Source: UBA10649 sp963842725
Lineage (GTDB): Bacteria > Actinomycetota > Actinomycetes > S36-B12
DNA: 64,000 bases
Reading direction: 5' to 3'
Assembly: GCA_963842725.1 (NCBI GenBank)
Contig: CAWJHN010000004.1
Span: 2,012,913 to 2,076,912, forward strand
A model generated the notes under the pieces. That model saw only the letters and a list, made by a program, of their open reading frames with translations, made no database searches and had not been told where the DNA came from. Position numbers and translations under genes: made by a program. Below are positions 24,834 through 34,003 of this stretch, in pieces; position 1 is the stretch's first letter, and every line of letters begins with the position of its first letter.

Positions 24834-26286
24834 GTGAGTCTTCGGCTGTTCGACACCGCCACGCATGCGGTCCGCGAGTTCGTCCCTCTGGTGCAGGGCC
24901 GGGCCGGCATCTACGTCTGTGGTGCCACCACCCAGTCCGGGCCGCACATCGGCCACCTGCGCGCCGCGGTGAGTTTCGACGTCCTGCGCCGCTGGCTCAC
25001 CCGCAGCGGGTACGAGGTCACCTACCTGCGCAACGTGACCGACATCGACGACAAGATCCTGGCCAAGTCGGCGGAGGAGGGCCGGCCGTGGTGGGCGCAC
25101 ACCTACCGCTACGAGCTGGAGTTCGCCCGGGCCTACGACGCGCTGAACATCCTGCGGCCCACCTACGAGCCGCGGGCGACCGGCCACGTGACCGAGATGG
25201 TCGAGCTGATCGCCCGGCTGATCGACGCCGGCCATGCCTACGCTGCGGCCGACGCCTCCGGCGACGTGTACTTCGACGTGCGCTCCTGGCCCGCCTACGG
25301 CGAGCTGACCCACCAGTCGGTCGACGACATGGAACCCGCGGCGGACGCCGACCCGCGCGGCAAGCGCGACCCGCGCGACTTCGCGCTGTGGAAGGGGTCC
25401 AAGCCCGGCGAGCCGGCGACCGCGTCCTGGCCGACTCCCTGGGGCCGTGGCCGCCCGGGCTGGCACCTGGAGTGCTCGGCGATGGTGACGCAAGTACCTG
25501 GGGCCGGAGTTCGACATCCACGGCGGCGGCCTGGACCTGCGGTTCCCCCACCACGAGAACGAGCAGGCCCAGTCCCGCGCCGCCGGCGACGCCTTCGCGC
25601 GGTACTGGCTGCACAACGGCTGGGTGGTGCAGGGCGGGGAGAAGATGAGCAAGTCCATCGGCAACGTGATGTCGATGGACGTTCTGCTGCACCAGGTTCC
25701 GGCGGTGGTGATCCGCTACCTGCTCGCCACGCCGCACTACCGCTCGAACATCGAGGTGGTGGTTCCGGCCTCGCTGGACGAGGCCCGTACCGCCTACGAG
25801 CGGATCGAGAACTTCGTCCTGCGGGCCGCCGAGGCCTGCGGAGACGCCGTCACCCACGTCGAGCCGGCCGACCTGCCGGTCCCGGGCGCCTTCACCGAGG
25901 CCATGGACGACGACCTCGGCACCTCGGCCGCGCTGGCCGTGGTGCACGACACCGTGCGGGCGGGCAACACCGCCCTCGCCGCGGGCGACAAGGACGGTGC
26001 CCTGGCGCACGCCCTCGCGGTGCGGGCGATGACCGAGGTGATCGGTATCGATCCGCTGGACCCGCACTGGCGCAACGGATCTGCACCCGGATCCGATCCC
26101 GCGCGGGCCGCTCTGGGCGCCCTCGTCCAGGCCGACCTGGACGCCCGCGCGGCAGCCCGGGCCGGGCGGGACTTCACCACCGCCGACGCCGTCCGGGCCA
26201 GGCTCGCCGCGGCCGGGATCGCGGTCGAGGACACTCCGGACGGCGCGCGCTGGTCGCTGGCCTCCCCGGCAACAGAGGAGAACTGA
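24834..26286 (+). CDS. cysS: Cysteinyl-tRNA synthetase, one frameshift
   Basis: Class I synthetase charging tRNA-Cys. The first frame has the zinc Cys in GIYVCGATTQSGPHIGH (C29) with HIGH at 38-41, and runs to AMVTQ near 25490. The rest, KYLGPEFDIHGGGLDLRFPH onward, is one frame over with EKMSKSIGN intact, ending at 26286. One extra C near 25491 restores the frame. An essential gene is unlikely to be broken, so consensus error is probable. MshC, a paralogue, is less likely given the long C-terminal tRNA-binding region. TAGCCT six bases before GTG indicates leaderless mRNA. Confidence 0.9.
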
Positions 26287-27296
26287 TGGCCGGCACCACA
26301 GGACGACGTGGAGCGGTGCGCCGTGACGCGTCCAAGAAGGGCCCAACCGTCGGTTCCGGCGGGCAGAAGCGCCAGGGCCTGGAAGGACGGGGCCCGACCC
26401 CCAAGGCGAGCGAGCGGACCGGGCACCCGGCCTCTCGCCGAGCGGGCGCGGCGGCGCGTGCCGCAGCGGAGGGCGCTCCGGTGCGCAAGGGCCCACCGGC
26501 CGCACGCAAGGCGGCCGGCAAGGCGGCTGCAGCCCGGCGTTCCGGCGGCGAGGGGCCGGAGTACGTGGCGGGGCGCAACCCGGTGGTCGAGGCCCTGAGG
26601 GCCGGTGTGCCGGTCAAGGCGATCTACGTGGCCTCCCGGATCGAGCACGACGCGCGGGTCAAGGAGGCGCTGAAGGCGGCCTCGGAGAAGCGACTGCCGT
26701 TGCTCGAGGTGAGCAAGACCGACCTCGACCGGATGACCAACGGCGCCGTCCACCAGGGCCTGGTCGCCCAGGTGCCCGCCTACCGTTACGCCGACCTCGG
26801 CACACTGCTGGCCGGGGCCAGGAGCTCGGGGCGGGCAGCGCTGTTCGTCGTCCTCGACGGGGTCACCGACCCGCGCAACCTCGGTGCCGTGGTGCGGTCC
26901 GTGGCCGCCTTCGGCGGGCACGGCGTGATCGTGCCGGAGCGGCGCGCCGCCGGGATGACCGCCTCGGCCTGGAAGACCTCGGCCGGCGCGGCGTCCCGGG
27001 TGCCGGTGGCCCGGGTGACCAACCTGACCCGGGCGCTGGAGGAACTGCAGAAGGCAGGCTGCTTCGTGGTCGGCCTGGACGCCGGAGGCAGCCTGGACCT
27101 GCCGGCACTGGAGGCTGCGGTCGACCCGCTGGTGCTGGTGATCGGGTCCGAGGGCAAGGGACTGGGCCGGCTGGTCCGTGCCACCTGCGACGTGGTGGTC
27201 TCGATCCCGATGGCGGCCGGCACCGAGTCCCTCAACGCCGGGGTCGCCGCCGGGGTCGCACTGTACGAGGTCGCGCGGCGCCGCTCGGGGGCCTGA
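26286..27296 (+). CDS. rlmB: 23S rRNA 2'-O-ribose methyltransferase (RlmB/TrmH family)
   Basis: A 336-residue SpoU-fold enzyme methylating 23S rRNA (G2251-type). A basic, Ala/Lys-rich extension of about 90 residues precedes the substrate-binding domain (EYVAGRNPVVEALRAG); the knotted methyltransferase domain has DPRNLGAVVRSVAAFG, LVIGSEGKGLGRL and ESLNAGVAAGVALYE. Its ATG shares one base with the cysS stop, and cysS-rlmB pairing is usual in actinobacteria. The next gene also overlaps its stop by one base. Confidence 0.93.
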   Translation: MAGTTGRRGAVRRDASKKGPTVGSGGQKRQGLEGRGPTPKASERTGHPASRRAGAAARAAAEGAPVRKGPPAARKAAGKAAAARRSGGEGPEYVAGRNPVVEALRAGVPVKAIYVASRIEHDARVKEALKAASEKRLPLLEVSKTDLDRMTNGAVHQGLVAQVPAYRYADLGTLLAGARSSGRAALFVVLDGVTDPRNLGAVVRSVAAFGGHGVIVPERRAAGMTASAWKTSAGAASRVPVARVTNLTRALEELQKAGCFVVGLDAGGSLDLPALEAAVDPLVLVIGSEGKGLGRLVRATCDVVVSIPMAAGTESLNAGVAAGVALYEVARRRSGA

Positions 27297-28633
27297 TGTC
27301 GGTGCGGATCCGCCCGGAGACCGCGACGGACCACGCGGCCGTCGCGGCTCTGCTGCGGGTCGGCTTCCCCGGGGAATCGGTGGACGCCCTGGTCGAGGCG
27401 CTGCGGGCCGGGCCGACCTACCTGCCCGGGCTGGCCCTGGTCGCCGAGGACGACAGCGCCCTGCCGGACGGCGCGCTGCCCGGCGGCCTCGCCGGGTTCG
27501 TGATGCTGACCACCGCGCCGTTGGAGCTGTCGCCGTGGCAACCCGGGCCGCCCGGGCCAGTGGGACGGGGGCGCTGCGTCGAGGTCCTGGTCCTCTCACC
27601 GCTGGTCACCCACCCCGGCGCCGCCGGCCGCGGGATCGCCCGGGCGCTGGTCGAGCGGGCGCTCGCCCTGGCCGCCGTGCGGGGCTGCGAGCCCTGGGTG
27701 GTGCTGGAGGGCGACCCCGCGCTCTACCGGCGGTTCGGCTTCGTGGCGGGTTCGTCGGTCGGCCTACTCGCGCCGTCCGAGCGGATTCCCCGGCAGGCCT
27801 TCCAGGCCCACCCCCTGGCCGCGGGCGACGACCGGCCGGCCGGTCGGGTGCTCTACCCGCCGCCGTTCTGGGAGGTGGTCACGCCCGGCCTGCCGTTCGA
27901 GGGCACCACCTGGCTGGACGAGCTCGAGCGCCAGGCGCGGGTGATCGAGGCCGCCTCGACCGACCTCGACCTGGCCCTGCCGAGTTGTCCGGGCTGGGCG
28001 GCCGGCGATCTGCTCACCCACCTCGGGGCGATCCACCGGGTGGTGCTCGACTGGCTCACCGACGGTCGTCGTCCGCGCGCCCTGCACCCGGTGCCGTCCA
28101 CCGCCGAGCGGGCGCGCTGGTACGCCGAGGGCTGGCGGGCCCTGCACGAGCGGCTCGGCGCGGAGCCGCCGCAGGCTGCCACGGCGACCTGGTGCCCGTG
28201 GGATGCCTCGAACCTGTTCTGGCGCCGGCGCATGGTGCACGAGCATGCGATCCACGCCCTCGACCTGGCGATCGCCGCCGACCTGCCCTGGACGGTGCCG
28301 GAGGATGTCGCCCTGGACGGCGTCGACGAGGCCCTGCGGCTGTGGCTGGGCACCCGGCTGGGCTCTGCGGTCGGCGGCTCGGGTGAGGCGGTGCACCTGG
28401 TGGCCACCGGCCCGGCCGGGAGCACCCTTCGGTCGTGGACCGTGGTGCTGCATCAGCGGTTCCTGGAGGTCCATGAGCTCGCACTGGACAGGTACGACGC
28501 GGTGGTGACGGCTGCGCCGACCGAGCTGTACCGGTGGGTGTGGGGCCGCGCCCGCCTGGGCTCGGTCCTCGTGGAGGGCCGCGACGGGCCCGTCGAGGCG
28601 TTGCGGGCGGCGCTGACCCGGGCCACGGGCTAG
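27296..28633 (+). CDS. Fusion of GNAT acetyltransferase and MDMPI-type mycothiol-dependent domain
   Basis: A 445-residue two-domain protein. Residues 1-195 are a GNAT acetyltransferase (VEVLVLSPLVTHPGAAGRGI, then ARALVERALALAA and YRRFGF). From about 205, ELERQARVIEAASTDLDLAL and PSCPGWAAGDLLTHLG start a maleylpyruvate-isomerase/DinB-like domain, with MVHEHAIHALDLAIA supplying further metal-site His residues. No stop or obvious frameshift separates them. MDMPI proteins use mycothiol, which fits mshA in the window. Substrates are unknown. It is coupled to rlmB. Confidence 0.82.
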   Translation: MSVRIRPETATDHAAVAALLRVGFPGESVDALVEALRAGPTYLPGLALVAEDDSALPDGALPGGLAGFVMLTTAPLELSPWQPGPPGPVGRGRCVEVLVLSPLVTHPGAAGRGIARALVERALALAAVRGCEPWVVLEGDPALYRRFGFVAGSSVGLLAPSERIPRQAFQAHPLAAGDDRPAGRVLYPPPFWEVVTPGLPFEGTTWLDELERQARVIEAASTDLDLALPSCPGWAAGDLLTHLGAIHRVVLDWLTDGRRPRALHPVPSTAERARWYAEGWRALHERLGAEPPQAATATWCPWDASNLFWRRRMVHEHAIHALDLAIAADLPWTVPEDVALDGVDEALRLWLGTRLGSAVGGSGEAVHLVATGPAGSTLRSWTVVLHQRFLEVHELALDRYDAVVTAAPTELYRWVWGRARLGSVLVEGRDGPVEALRAALTRATG

Positions 28634-28696
28634 GCGCGCCGGCCGCGAAGGGTTCGCGAGGGCGGAACGACGGTTGCCAGGCGCCGCTCGATACGG

Positions 28697-28715
28697 CAAG
28701 GTAAGGCTTTCCTTA
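28697..28715. promoter_or_regulatory. DtxR/IdeR-like iron box upstream of the iron permease
   Basis: The 19-mer CAAGGTAAGGCTTTCCTTA has dyad symmetry (AAGG..CCTT) and matches the IdeR/DmdR consensus TTAGGTTAGGCTAACCTAA at 13 of 19 positions, including the central AGGCT. It lies 41 bp before the FTR1 start, so iron-dependent repression is expected. Confidence 0.7.
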
Positions 28716-28755
28716 GTTAGGTCACCCTTACTATTCTCCGGTCGGGAGTCCGCCG

Positions 28756-29601
28756 ATGTTCGCCAACCTGCTGATCGGCCTGCGCGAGGGCCTCGAGGCA
28801 TCCCTCGTGGTCGGCATCCTGGTGGCCTACCTGGTCAAGTCCGGACGGCGCGACATGCTGCGCTGGGTCGGCCTCGGGGTGGGCCTGGCCGTGGTGGTCA
28901 GCGTGGGGATCTGGGCTCTGATCACCTTCACGGCCCGCGACCTGGGTGAGCACGGCGAGGAGGTCTTCGCCGGTCTGCTCTCGATCGGAGCGGTCGGCTT
29001 CGTCACCTGGATGGTGCTCTGGATGCGCAAGGCCGCCTGGCGCCTGCGCAGCGAACTGGACGGCCGACTGGCCAAGGCGCTGGTGGTCGGCCCGCCGGCG
29101 GTGGCCGCCACCGCGTTCCTCGCGGTGGGCCGCGAGGGCGTGGAGACCGCGGTCTTCCTCTGGGCGGCCATTCGGGCCACCGGCGAGGGCTGGCAGCCGT
29201 TCGCCGGTGCCGCGCTGGGGATCGCGATCGCCGTGGTGCTCGGCTACCTGATCTATCGCGGGGCCCTGCGGATCGATCTCGCCTCGTTCTTCACCTGGAC
29301 CGGCGGCGCGCTGATCGTGATCGCTGCCGGGGTGCTCGGGTACGGCGTCCACGAGTTGCAGGAGGCGGAGGTGCTGCCCGGCGAGCACGCGATCGCCTTC
29401 GATGTCAGCGCCCAGATCCCGCCGGACAGCGTGCTGGGCACCCTGCTGCGCGGAACCGTGAACTTCCGGCCGGAGACCAGCTGGCTGCACGCCGCCGTCT
29501 GGGTGGCCTACATCGTGGTGATGGGGTACCTGTTCTTCCGCCCCCGCCGCAGCGTGCCGGCCCCGGCGAGGGCGACCGCGGAGGTCACCGCCGGCGCGTA
29601 G
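28756..29601 (+). CDS. efeU: FTR1-family high-affinity iron permease (EfeU-like)
   Basis: A 281-residue membrane protein of seven predicted helices. The two REXXE iron-binding motifs are R10-E14 (LREGLEAS) and R126-E130 (GREGVETA), each in a membrane segment. It imports ferric iron, usually with EfeO and EfeB, but neither gene follows, so partners must be elsewhere or absent. A DtxR/IdeR-like box precedes it. Expression is expected at low iron. Confidence 0.92.
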   Translation: MFANLLIGLREGLEASLVVGILVAYLVKSGRRDMLRWVGLGVGLAVVVSVGIWALITFTARDLGEHGEEVFAGLLSIGAVGFVTWMVLWMRKAAWRLRSELDGRLAKALVVGPPAVAATAFLAVGREGVETAVFLWAAIRATGEGWQPFAGAALGIAIAVVLGYLIYRGALRIDLASFFTWTGGALIVIAAGVLGYGVHELQEAEVLPGEHAIAFDVSAQIPPDSVLGTLLRGTVNFRPETSWLHAAVWVAYIVVMGYLFFRPRRSVPAPARATAEVTAGA

Positions 29602-29610
29602 GCTCCGCGC

Positions 29611-30030
29611 ATGGTTCCTCAGATCAGCTATCTCGCCGTGGTCCTCGCCGTGGTCGCGAGCATGGTGGTCGGGTTCGTCTTCTACCACCCGGCGGTGCTG
29701 GGCCGGCGCTGGATGGCCCTGGCCGGGCACACCGACTCCTCCCTGCAGGCCGGCTCACCGCTGGTCTATCCGGTGGTGGCGGCGGCCAGCTTCGTCACCG
29801 CCTGGGTGCTCGCCGGCTGCGCGGACATCGCCCACGCCTTCTACGGCGGGTCGTTCCTGTCCAGCGCCCTGCTCACCGCCTGGATCCTGTGGGCGGGTTT
29901 CACCGCCGCACGGTTCCTGGTGCACGACCTGTTCGACACCCGGCCGCGGGGGCTCACGGTGCTCAACGCCGCGCACGAGCTGCTCACGGTGACCGCCATG
30001 GGTCTGGTGATCGGGCTGCTCGCGCCCTGA
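29611..30030 (+). CDS. DUF1761 membrane protein
   Basis: A 139-residue protein with four predicted membrane helices. The opening AVVASMVVGFVFYHPAVLGRRWM is typical of DUF1761, as is the C-terminal NAAHELLTVTAMGLVIGL. Function is unknown. Although only ten bases from the iron permease, TAGGCT at 29599-29604 ends six bases before its ATG, so it may have its own leaderless transcript. Confidence 0.82.
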   Translation: MVPQISYLAVVLAVVASMVVGFVFYHPAVLGRRWMALAGHTDSSLQAGSPLVYPVVAAASFVTAWVLAGCADIAHAFYGGSFLSSALLTAWILWAGFTAARFLVHDLFDTRPRGLTVLNAAHELLTVTAMGLVIGLLAP

Positions 30031-30043
30031 CCGCGGCGCCGGG

Positions 30044-31315
30044 TCAGTCGTCTGCGAGGACGACGGGCATCTCGTGGGTGTCGACGCCCACGATCTCGTC
30101 CTCGTCCGGCTTGTGCGGCAGCACGCCCTCGATGTAGCCACGCACCGCGTCGTCCAGGCCGACGTCGTAGCCGCGCTGCTCGGAGGCGTACCACCGGTGC
30201 TCGAGCACCTCGTGGTAGATCTCGGCCGGCTCCAGCTTGCCGCGCAGGTCACGCGGAACGGCGTGCATCACCGGCTCGAAGCACCGCGACAGCCACTCGT
30301 GCGCGAGCATCTCCTCGTCCCCGCCCTGGCGATCGGTCGCCGCCACATAGCCGTCCATGTCGTTCAGCAGGCGGCGGGCCTGGTTCTCCTCGGCGTCCAG
30401 CCCGGTCAGTCGCAGCAGCCGGCGCGAGTGGTGCCCGGCGTCCACCACCTTCGGTTCGATGACCACCGAGGTGCCGTCGATGTCGGTGCTCAGGGTGAGT
30501 TCGCCGATGTCGAAGCCGAGGTCGTTCAGGCGCCGGATCCGCGCCTCCACCCGCCAGCGCTCACCCTTCTCGAACGACTCCGGCGCGGTCAGCTCCGCCC
30601 AGAGCGAGTGATACCTGAGGATCAGCACGCCCATCAGGCCGACCGGGTCGAAGCCCTCGTCCAGGAAGCCGCCGGCCTGCAGATCCATACACTCGCCGGC
30701 GATGTTCATGCCGGCGAGCTCGACGTCGTACTCCCGCTGGCCGCGGGAGAGGTTCTCGTGCAGGTCGCCGGTCTCGGCGTCCACCAGGTAGGCGGCGAAG
30801 GCGCCGGCGTCACGGCGGAACAAGGTGTTGGACAGCGACACGTCTCCCCAGAAGAAACCGGCCAGGTGCAGGCGCACCAGCAGGACGGCGAGGGCGTCGA
30901 CCAGGCGGGTGGCGGTGTCCTCGCGCAGGGCCTGGGAGAACAGGGCCCGGTAGGGCAGCGAGAACTGCAGGTGACGGGTGACCAGGGCCGATTCGAGCGG
31001 GGCGCCGTCCGGCGCGCTCCGGCCGCTGATCACACCGATCGGCTCGACCGCGGGCAGCCCCAGCTTGCGCAGGCTGCGCAGTAGCCCGTACTCGCGCTTC
31101 GCCAGGTCGGCGTGGATCTCCTTGATCGCCAGCACGGCACCGGACATGCGCACGAACCGCACTGTGTGTCGGGAGATACCTCGCGGCAGGGCGGCCAGCC
31201 GCTCCTCGGGCCAGTCCTCCAGCGGGACGTCCCAGGGAAGGTCGAACAGGGCAGGATCGGGAGCCGCCGCCGTGATCATCAGGCTGGCGCGGCCGCCGGG
31301 CGTCGTGGTTGCCAT
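30044..31315 (-). CDS. DUF4032 protein with kinase-like N-terminal part
   Basis: A 423-residue protein. The N-terminal half has a lipopolysaccharide-kinase-like pattern: LAIKEIHADLAKREYGLL resembles a beta3-lysine strand, and LHLAGFFWGDVSLSNTLF the catalytic loop (GDxxxxN), followed by AYLVDAETGD as a DFG equivalent. The C-terminal half is the DUF4032 domain. Small-molecule or protein phosphorylation is possible but unproven. ATG 31315 leaves an 80-bp gap to the divergent TPR-AAA gene. Conserved in actinomycetes; function unknown. Confidence 0.8.
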   Translation of the reverse strand: MATTTPGGRASLMITAAAPDPALFDLPWDVPLEDWPEERLAALPRGISRHTVRFVRMSGAVLAIKEIHADLAKREYGLLRSLRKLGLPAVEPIGVISGRSAPDGAPLESALVTRHLQFSLPYRALFSQALREDTATRLVDALAVLLVRLHLAGFFWGDVSLSNTLFRRDAGAFAAYLVDAETGDLHENLSRGQREYDVELAGMNIAGECMDLQAGGFLDEGFDPVGLMGVLILRYHSLWAELTAPESFEKGERWRVEARIRRLNDLGFDIGELTLSTDIDGTSVVIEPKVVDAGHHSRRLLRLTGLDAEENQARRLLNDMDGYVAATDRQGGDEEMLAHEWLSRCFEPVMHAVPRDLRGKLEPAEIYHEVLEHRWYASEQRGYDVGLDDAVRGYIEGVLPHKPDEDEIVGVDTHEMPVVLADD

Positions 31316-31394
31316 CGGTGCCCATTCTGCCGTGCGGCCTGGCGGGAACGTGACCGACTGGACCGCAGTGCCGCCGATCTCTAGCGTGTCCGGA

Positions 31395-32662
31395 GTGAAT
31401 CCCGTCATCGACGCCCTGGAGCGGGCGGTCGCTGCGGCACCGGGGGATCTGGCTCTGAGGCTGCATCTGGCCGATCAGCTGGTTCAGGCCGGGCGCGGCG
31501 ACGAGGCAGTGGTGCACTGTGCCACCGCCCTTGCGCAGGACCCCGGCAGCATTCAGGCGCGTGCGCTGATGGCCCGTGCTCTGGGCGGCGGCGTGCCCGA
31601 GGTGTCGCCGACTGCCCCACCCGAGCCGCCCGTGCGCCGGTGCGCGTGCCCGGGCGGCGCGCGGCCGCCGGTGAGTCGTCGACGCCGCCGGCGTTCGACT
31701 GGGACCACGCCGAGGCACAGGTGGGCGACCTCGCCCCGCCGATGTTCGTGGACGAGGGGAGTGCCCCCGATCCCACCGAGAGCGCCTGGGACGTCGAGCG
31801 TTCCACGATCACCCTGTCCGACGTGGGCGGGATGACCGAGGTCAAGGAACGGCTGGAGATGTCGTTCCTGGCGCCGCTGCGCAACCCCCAGCTGCGCAAG
31901 CTCTACAACAAGAGCCTGCGCGGCGGGATGCTGCTGTACGGCCCGCCCGGCTGCGGCAAGACCTACATCGCGCGGGCGATCGCCGGCGAGATGGGGGCCG
32001 CGTTCATCTCGGTCGGTCTGGCAGACATCCTGGACATGTGGATCGGCACCAGCGAGCGGAACATCCACGAGTTGTTCCAGCTGGCCCGGGGCAAGGCACC
32101 GGTGGTGCTGTTCCTGGACGAGATCGACGCGCTCGGCCAGAAGCGCAGCCAGACCCGCAACAGCGCGATGCGCAGCACGGTCAACCAGTTGCTCAGCGAG
32201 CTGGACGGTGTGGACTCGGCCAACGAAGGGGTGTTCGTGCTGGCGGCCACCAACCAGCCGTGGGACGTCGACCCGGCGCTGCGACGTCCAGGCCGCTTCG
32301 ACCGCACCCTGCTGGTGCTGCCTCCCGATGCCTCGGCGCGCGAGGCGATCCTGCGCTCGGAGCTGGCCCGCCGCCCGGTCGAGGGCATCGACCTGTCGGC
32401 GCTGGCCCGCCGGACCGACGGCTACTCGGGGGCCGACCTGGCCCATCTGTGCGAGTCGGCGTCGGAGTTCGCGATGATGGACGGAATCCGCTCCGGCACC
32501 GTACGCATGATCCAGATGCGCGACCTGGAGCAGGCCATGACCCAGATCAGACCGTCGACCGGTCCGTGGTTCGACCTGGCCCGCAACGTGGTCACCTTCG
32601 CGGACACCGACGGCACCTACGCCGACCTGCGGGCCTATATGAAGAAGACCAAGCGGCTGTGA
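31395..32662 (+). CDS. TPR-AAA+ ATPase, one frameshift
   Basis: An N-terminal TPR-like part (ALERAVAAAPGDLALRLHLA, then LVQAGRGDEAVVHCATALAQ) starts at GTG 31395; the AAA+ part begins around RVPGRRAAAGESS in another frame, so a one-base deletion near 31635 is likely. The ATPase has Walker A GPPGCGKT, Walker B VVLFLDEIDALG, sensor 1 AATNQPWD and arginine finger RRPGRFDR, and a Vps4/SpoVK-type C-terminal helical region. A GTG at 31640 could instead start a separate protein. It overlaps the next TPR gene and is divergent from DUF4032. TAGCGT lies seven bases before the GTG. Confidence 0.8.
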
Positions 32663-33708
32663 CCGACGGCGCGGATCGCGTTGCACTGCAACGGATCGAG
32701 CTGTTGAACGACGCCGGTCGACACGAAGAGGCGGCGCGTGCCGCCGGGGTGCTGCTGGCGGCGGCACCCTCGGACGTCGAGGCTCTGGTCCAGCTCGGAC
32801 GGGCGCAGGCGGGGCGCAAGGACTACGCGGCCATGCTCGAGGTGGCGAACGCACTGACCCGGGCCGATCCGGATGGCTTCTTCGCACACATCCTGGCCAG
32901 TGAGGCACTGTTCCACCTGAAGGACTACTCGCGGGCTCTGGTGGCCGCCCAGGAGGCGACCCGCCGGGCACCGGACAGTGCGGTGAGTCATCGTATGGTC
33001 GCCTGGGCGGCGAGCGAGCTGAAGGGCCAGCAGCGGCTGGCCTGGGATGCCGCCAACCATGCTGTCCGATTGGGCCCGCTGGACGCCGAGAACCACACCT
33101 GCGCCGGCACGCTGGCGATGGAGATGGGCGATCAGCCGCTGGCCGAGCGGGCGCTGGCGGAGGCGCTGAGGCTGGATCCGGGGGATGCCCTGGCCCGGCA
33201 CAACCTCGCCGTGCTGCGCACCCGGCAGGGCCGCCTGGTGGACGCCACTCACGGTCTGCTGACCAGCGCCTCGATGGACCCCCAGCAGGAGCTGGTGCCG
33301 CACAACCTGGCCAGCGTGATCCTGGTCTGGCTGCAGCGCACCCACTGGGGGATGTGGGGCACCTACCTCGTGCTCCGCTCGGTTGCCGGGACCAGCGATC
33401 ACTTCTCAGTGCCTTCGGCCGTCGCCCTGCTGCTGGGGTTGGGGCTGCTGGCCTGGTGGACCAGGCAGACCGTGCTGCGCCTCGGTGGCCACGTGCGGGC
33501 CACCATGTGGCGGGTGCTGCATCGCTCGGTGTTCACGGCGCTCTGGTTCTGGTCGCTGGTGGCGGCCGGGCTGGCGCTGGTGGTGGCCGGGCTCGGCCCG
33601 TCGGCGGGCCTGCGCATGCTGGCCACCCTGGTCTCGGCGGTGGCGTTGGTGGTGGGCTGCCTGTCGAGCTGGATCGGCGCTGTCAGGCATCGGCGCAGGG
33701 TGACCTGA
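32659..33708 (+). CDS. TPR-repeat membrane protein
   Basis: A 349-residue protein with about six TPR-like helical hairpins in residues 10-210 (for example EALVQLGRAQAGRKDYAAML and ALVAAQEATRRAPDS), then three or four membrane helices from about residue 215. The GTG start overlaps the ATPase stop (GTGA). Together they look like a membrane-anchored scaffold and a mechanoenzyme; the partner proteins are unknown. Confidence 0.78.
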   Translation: MTDGADRVALQRIELLNDAGRHEEAARAAGVLLAAAPSDVEALVQLGRAQAGRKDYAAMLEVANALTRADPDGFFAHILASEALFHLKDYSRALVAAQEATRRAPDSAVSHRMVAWAASELKGQQRLAWDAANHAVRLGPLDAENHTCAGTLAMEMGDQPLAERALAEALRLDPGDALARHNLAVLRTRQGRLVDATHGLLTSASMDPQQELVPHNLASVILVWLQRTHWGMWGTYLVLRSVAGTSDHFSVPSAVALLLGLGLLAWWTRQTVLRLGGHVRATMWRVLHRSVFTALWFWSLVAAGLALVVAGLGPSAGLRMLATLVSAVALVVGCLSSWIGAVRHRRRVT

Positions 33709-33812
33709 CGGAGCGTGGCCGCGCGTGGCGCAGGGTCGAGCACTGAGCCGTCCGGGTGACGCTGGGTCCGCAGGTTTCGCCGTCCGCCCCCGGGTTTGCA
33801 ACACTGAGTGTC

Positions 33813-33986
33813 ATGACGACTCGGGGAAATTCGTCGCGCAGGCGGTCGTATCCGGTGACGCTCACCCAGCTGCCGGTGGTCCGCTGCGCGCACTGCGGGC
33901 AGACCATGGCTCATCGCGGCGGTCAGGCCAGCGCCGTGCTGACCGCCCACTACGAACAGACCCACGCCGACGCCGTCGCCCGCTGA
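33813..33986 (+). CDS. Small CxxC/HxxxxH putative zinc-finger protein
   Basis: A 57-residue basic protein. VVRCAHCGQTMAHRGGQ and LTAHYEQTHADA give a CxxC...H...HxxxxH pattern resembling a C2H2-type zinc finger. ATG 33813 is chosen over longer frames because it puts the basic MTTRGNSSRRRSY segment at the start. An 11-bp palindrome ACACTGAGTGT lies just before it. Function unknown; possibly DNA or RNA binding. Confidence 0.55.
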   Translation: MTTRGNSSRRRSYPVTLTQLPVVRCAHCGQTMAHRGGQASAVLTAHYEQTHADAVAR

Positions 33987-34003
33987 GCAGGTTGGAGGGC
34001 GGG

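Noticed and set aside
24780..24834. T-box riboswitch or other leader upstream of cysS
   Set aside because: The gap is 54 bp, holds a repeat arm, and TAGCCT lies six bases before the start codon, leaving no leader.
28640..28755. A second iron box in TTAGTTAGGTCACCCTTAC
   Set aside because: It partly resembles the consensus but is less symmetric than the 28697-28715 site that it overlaps.
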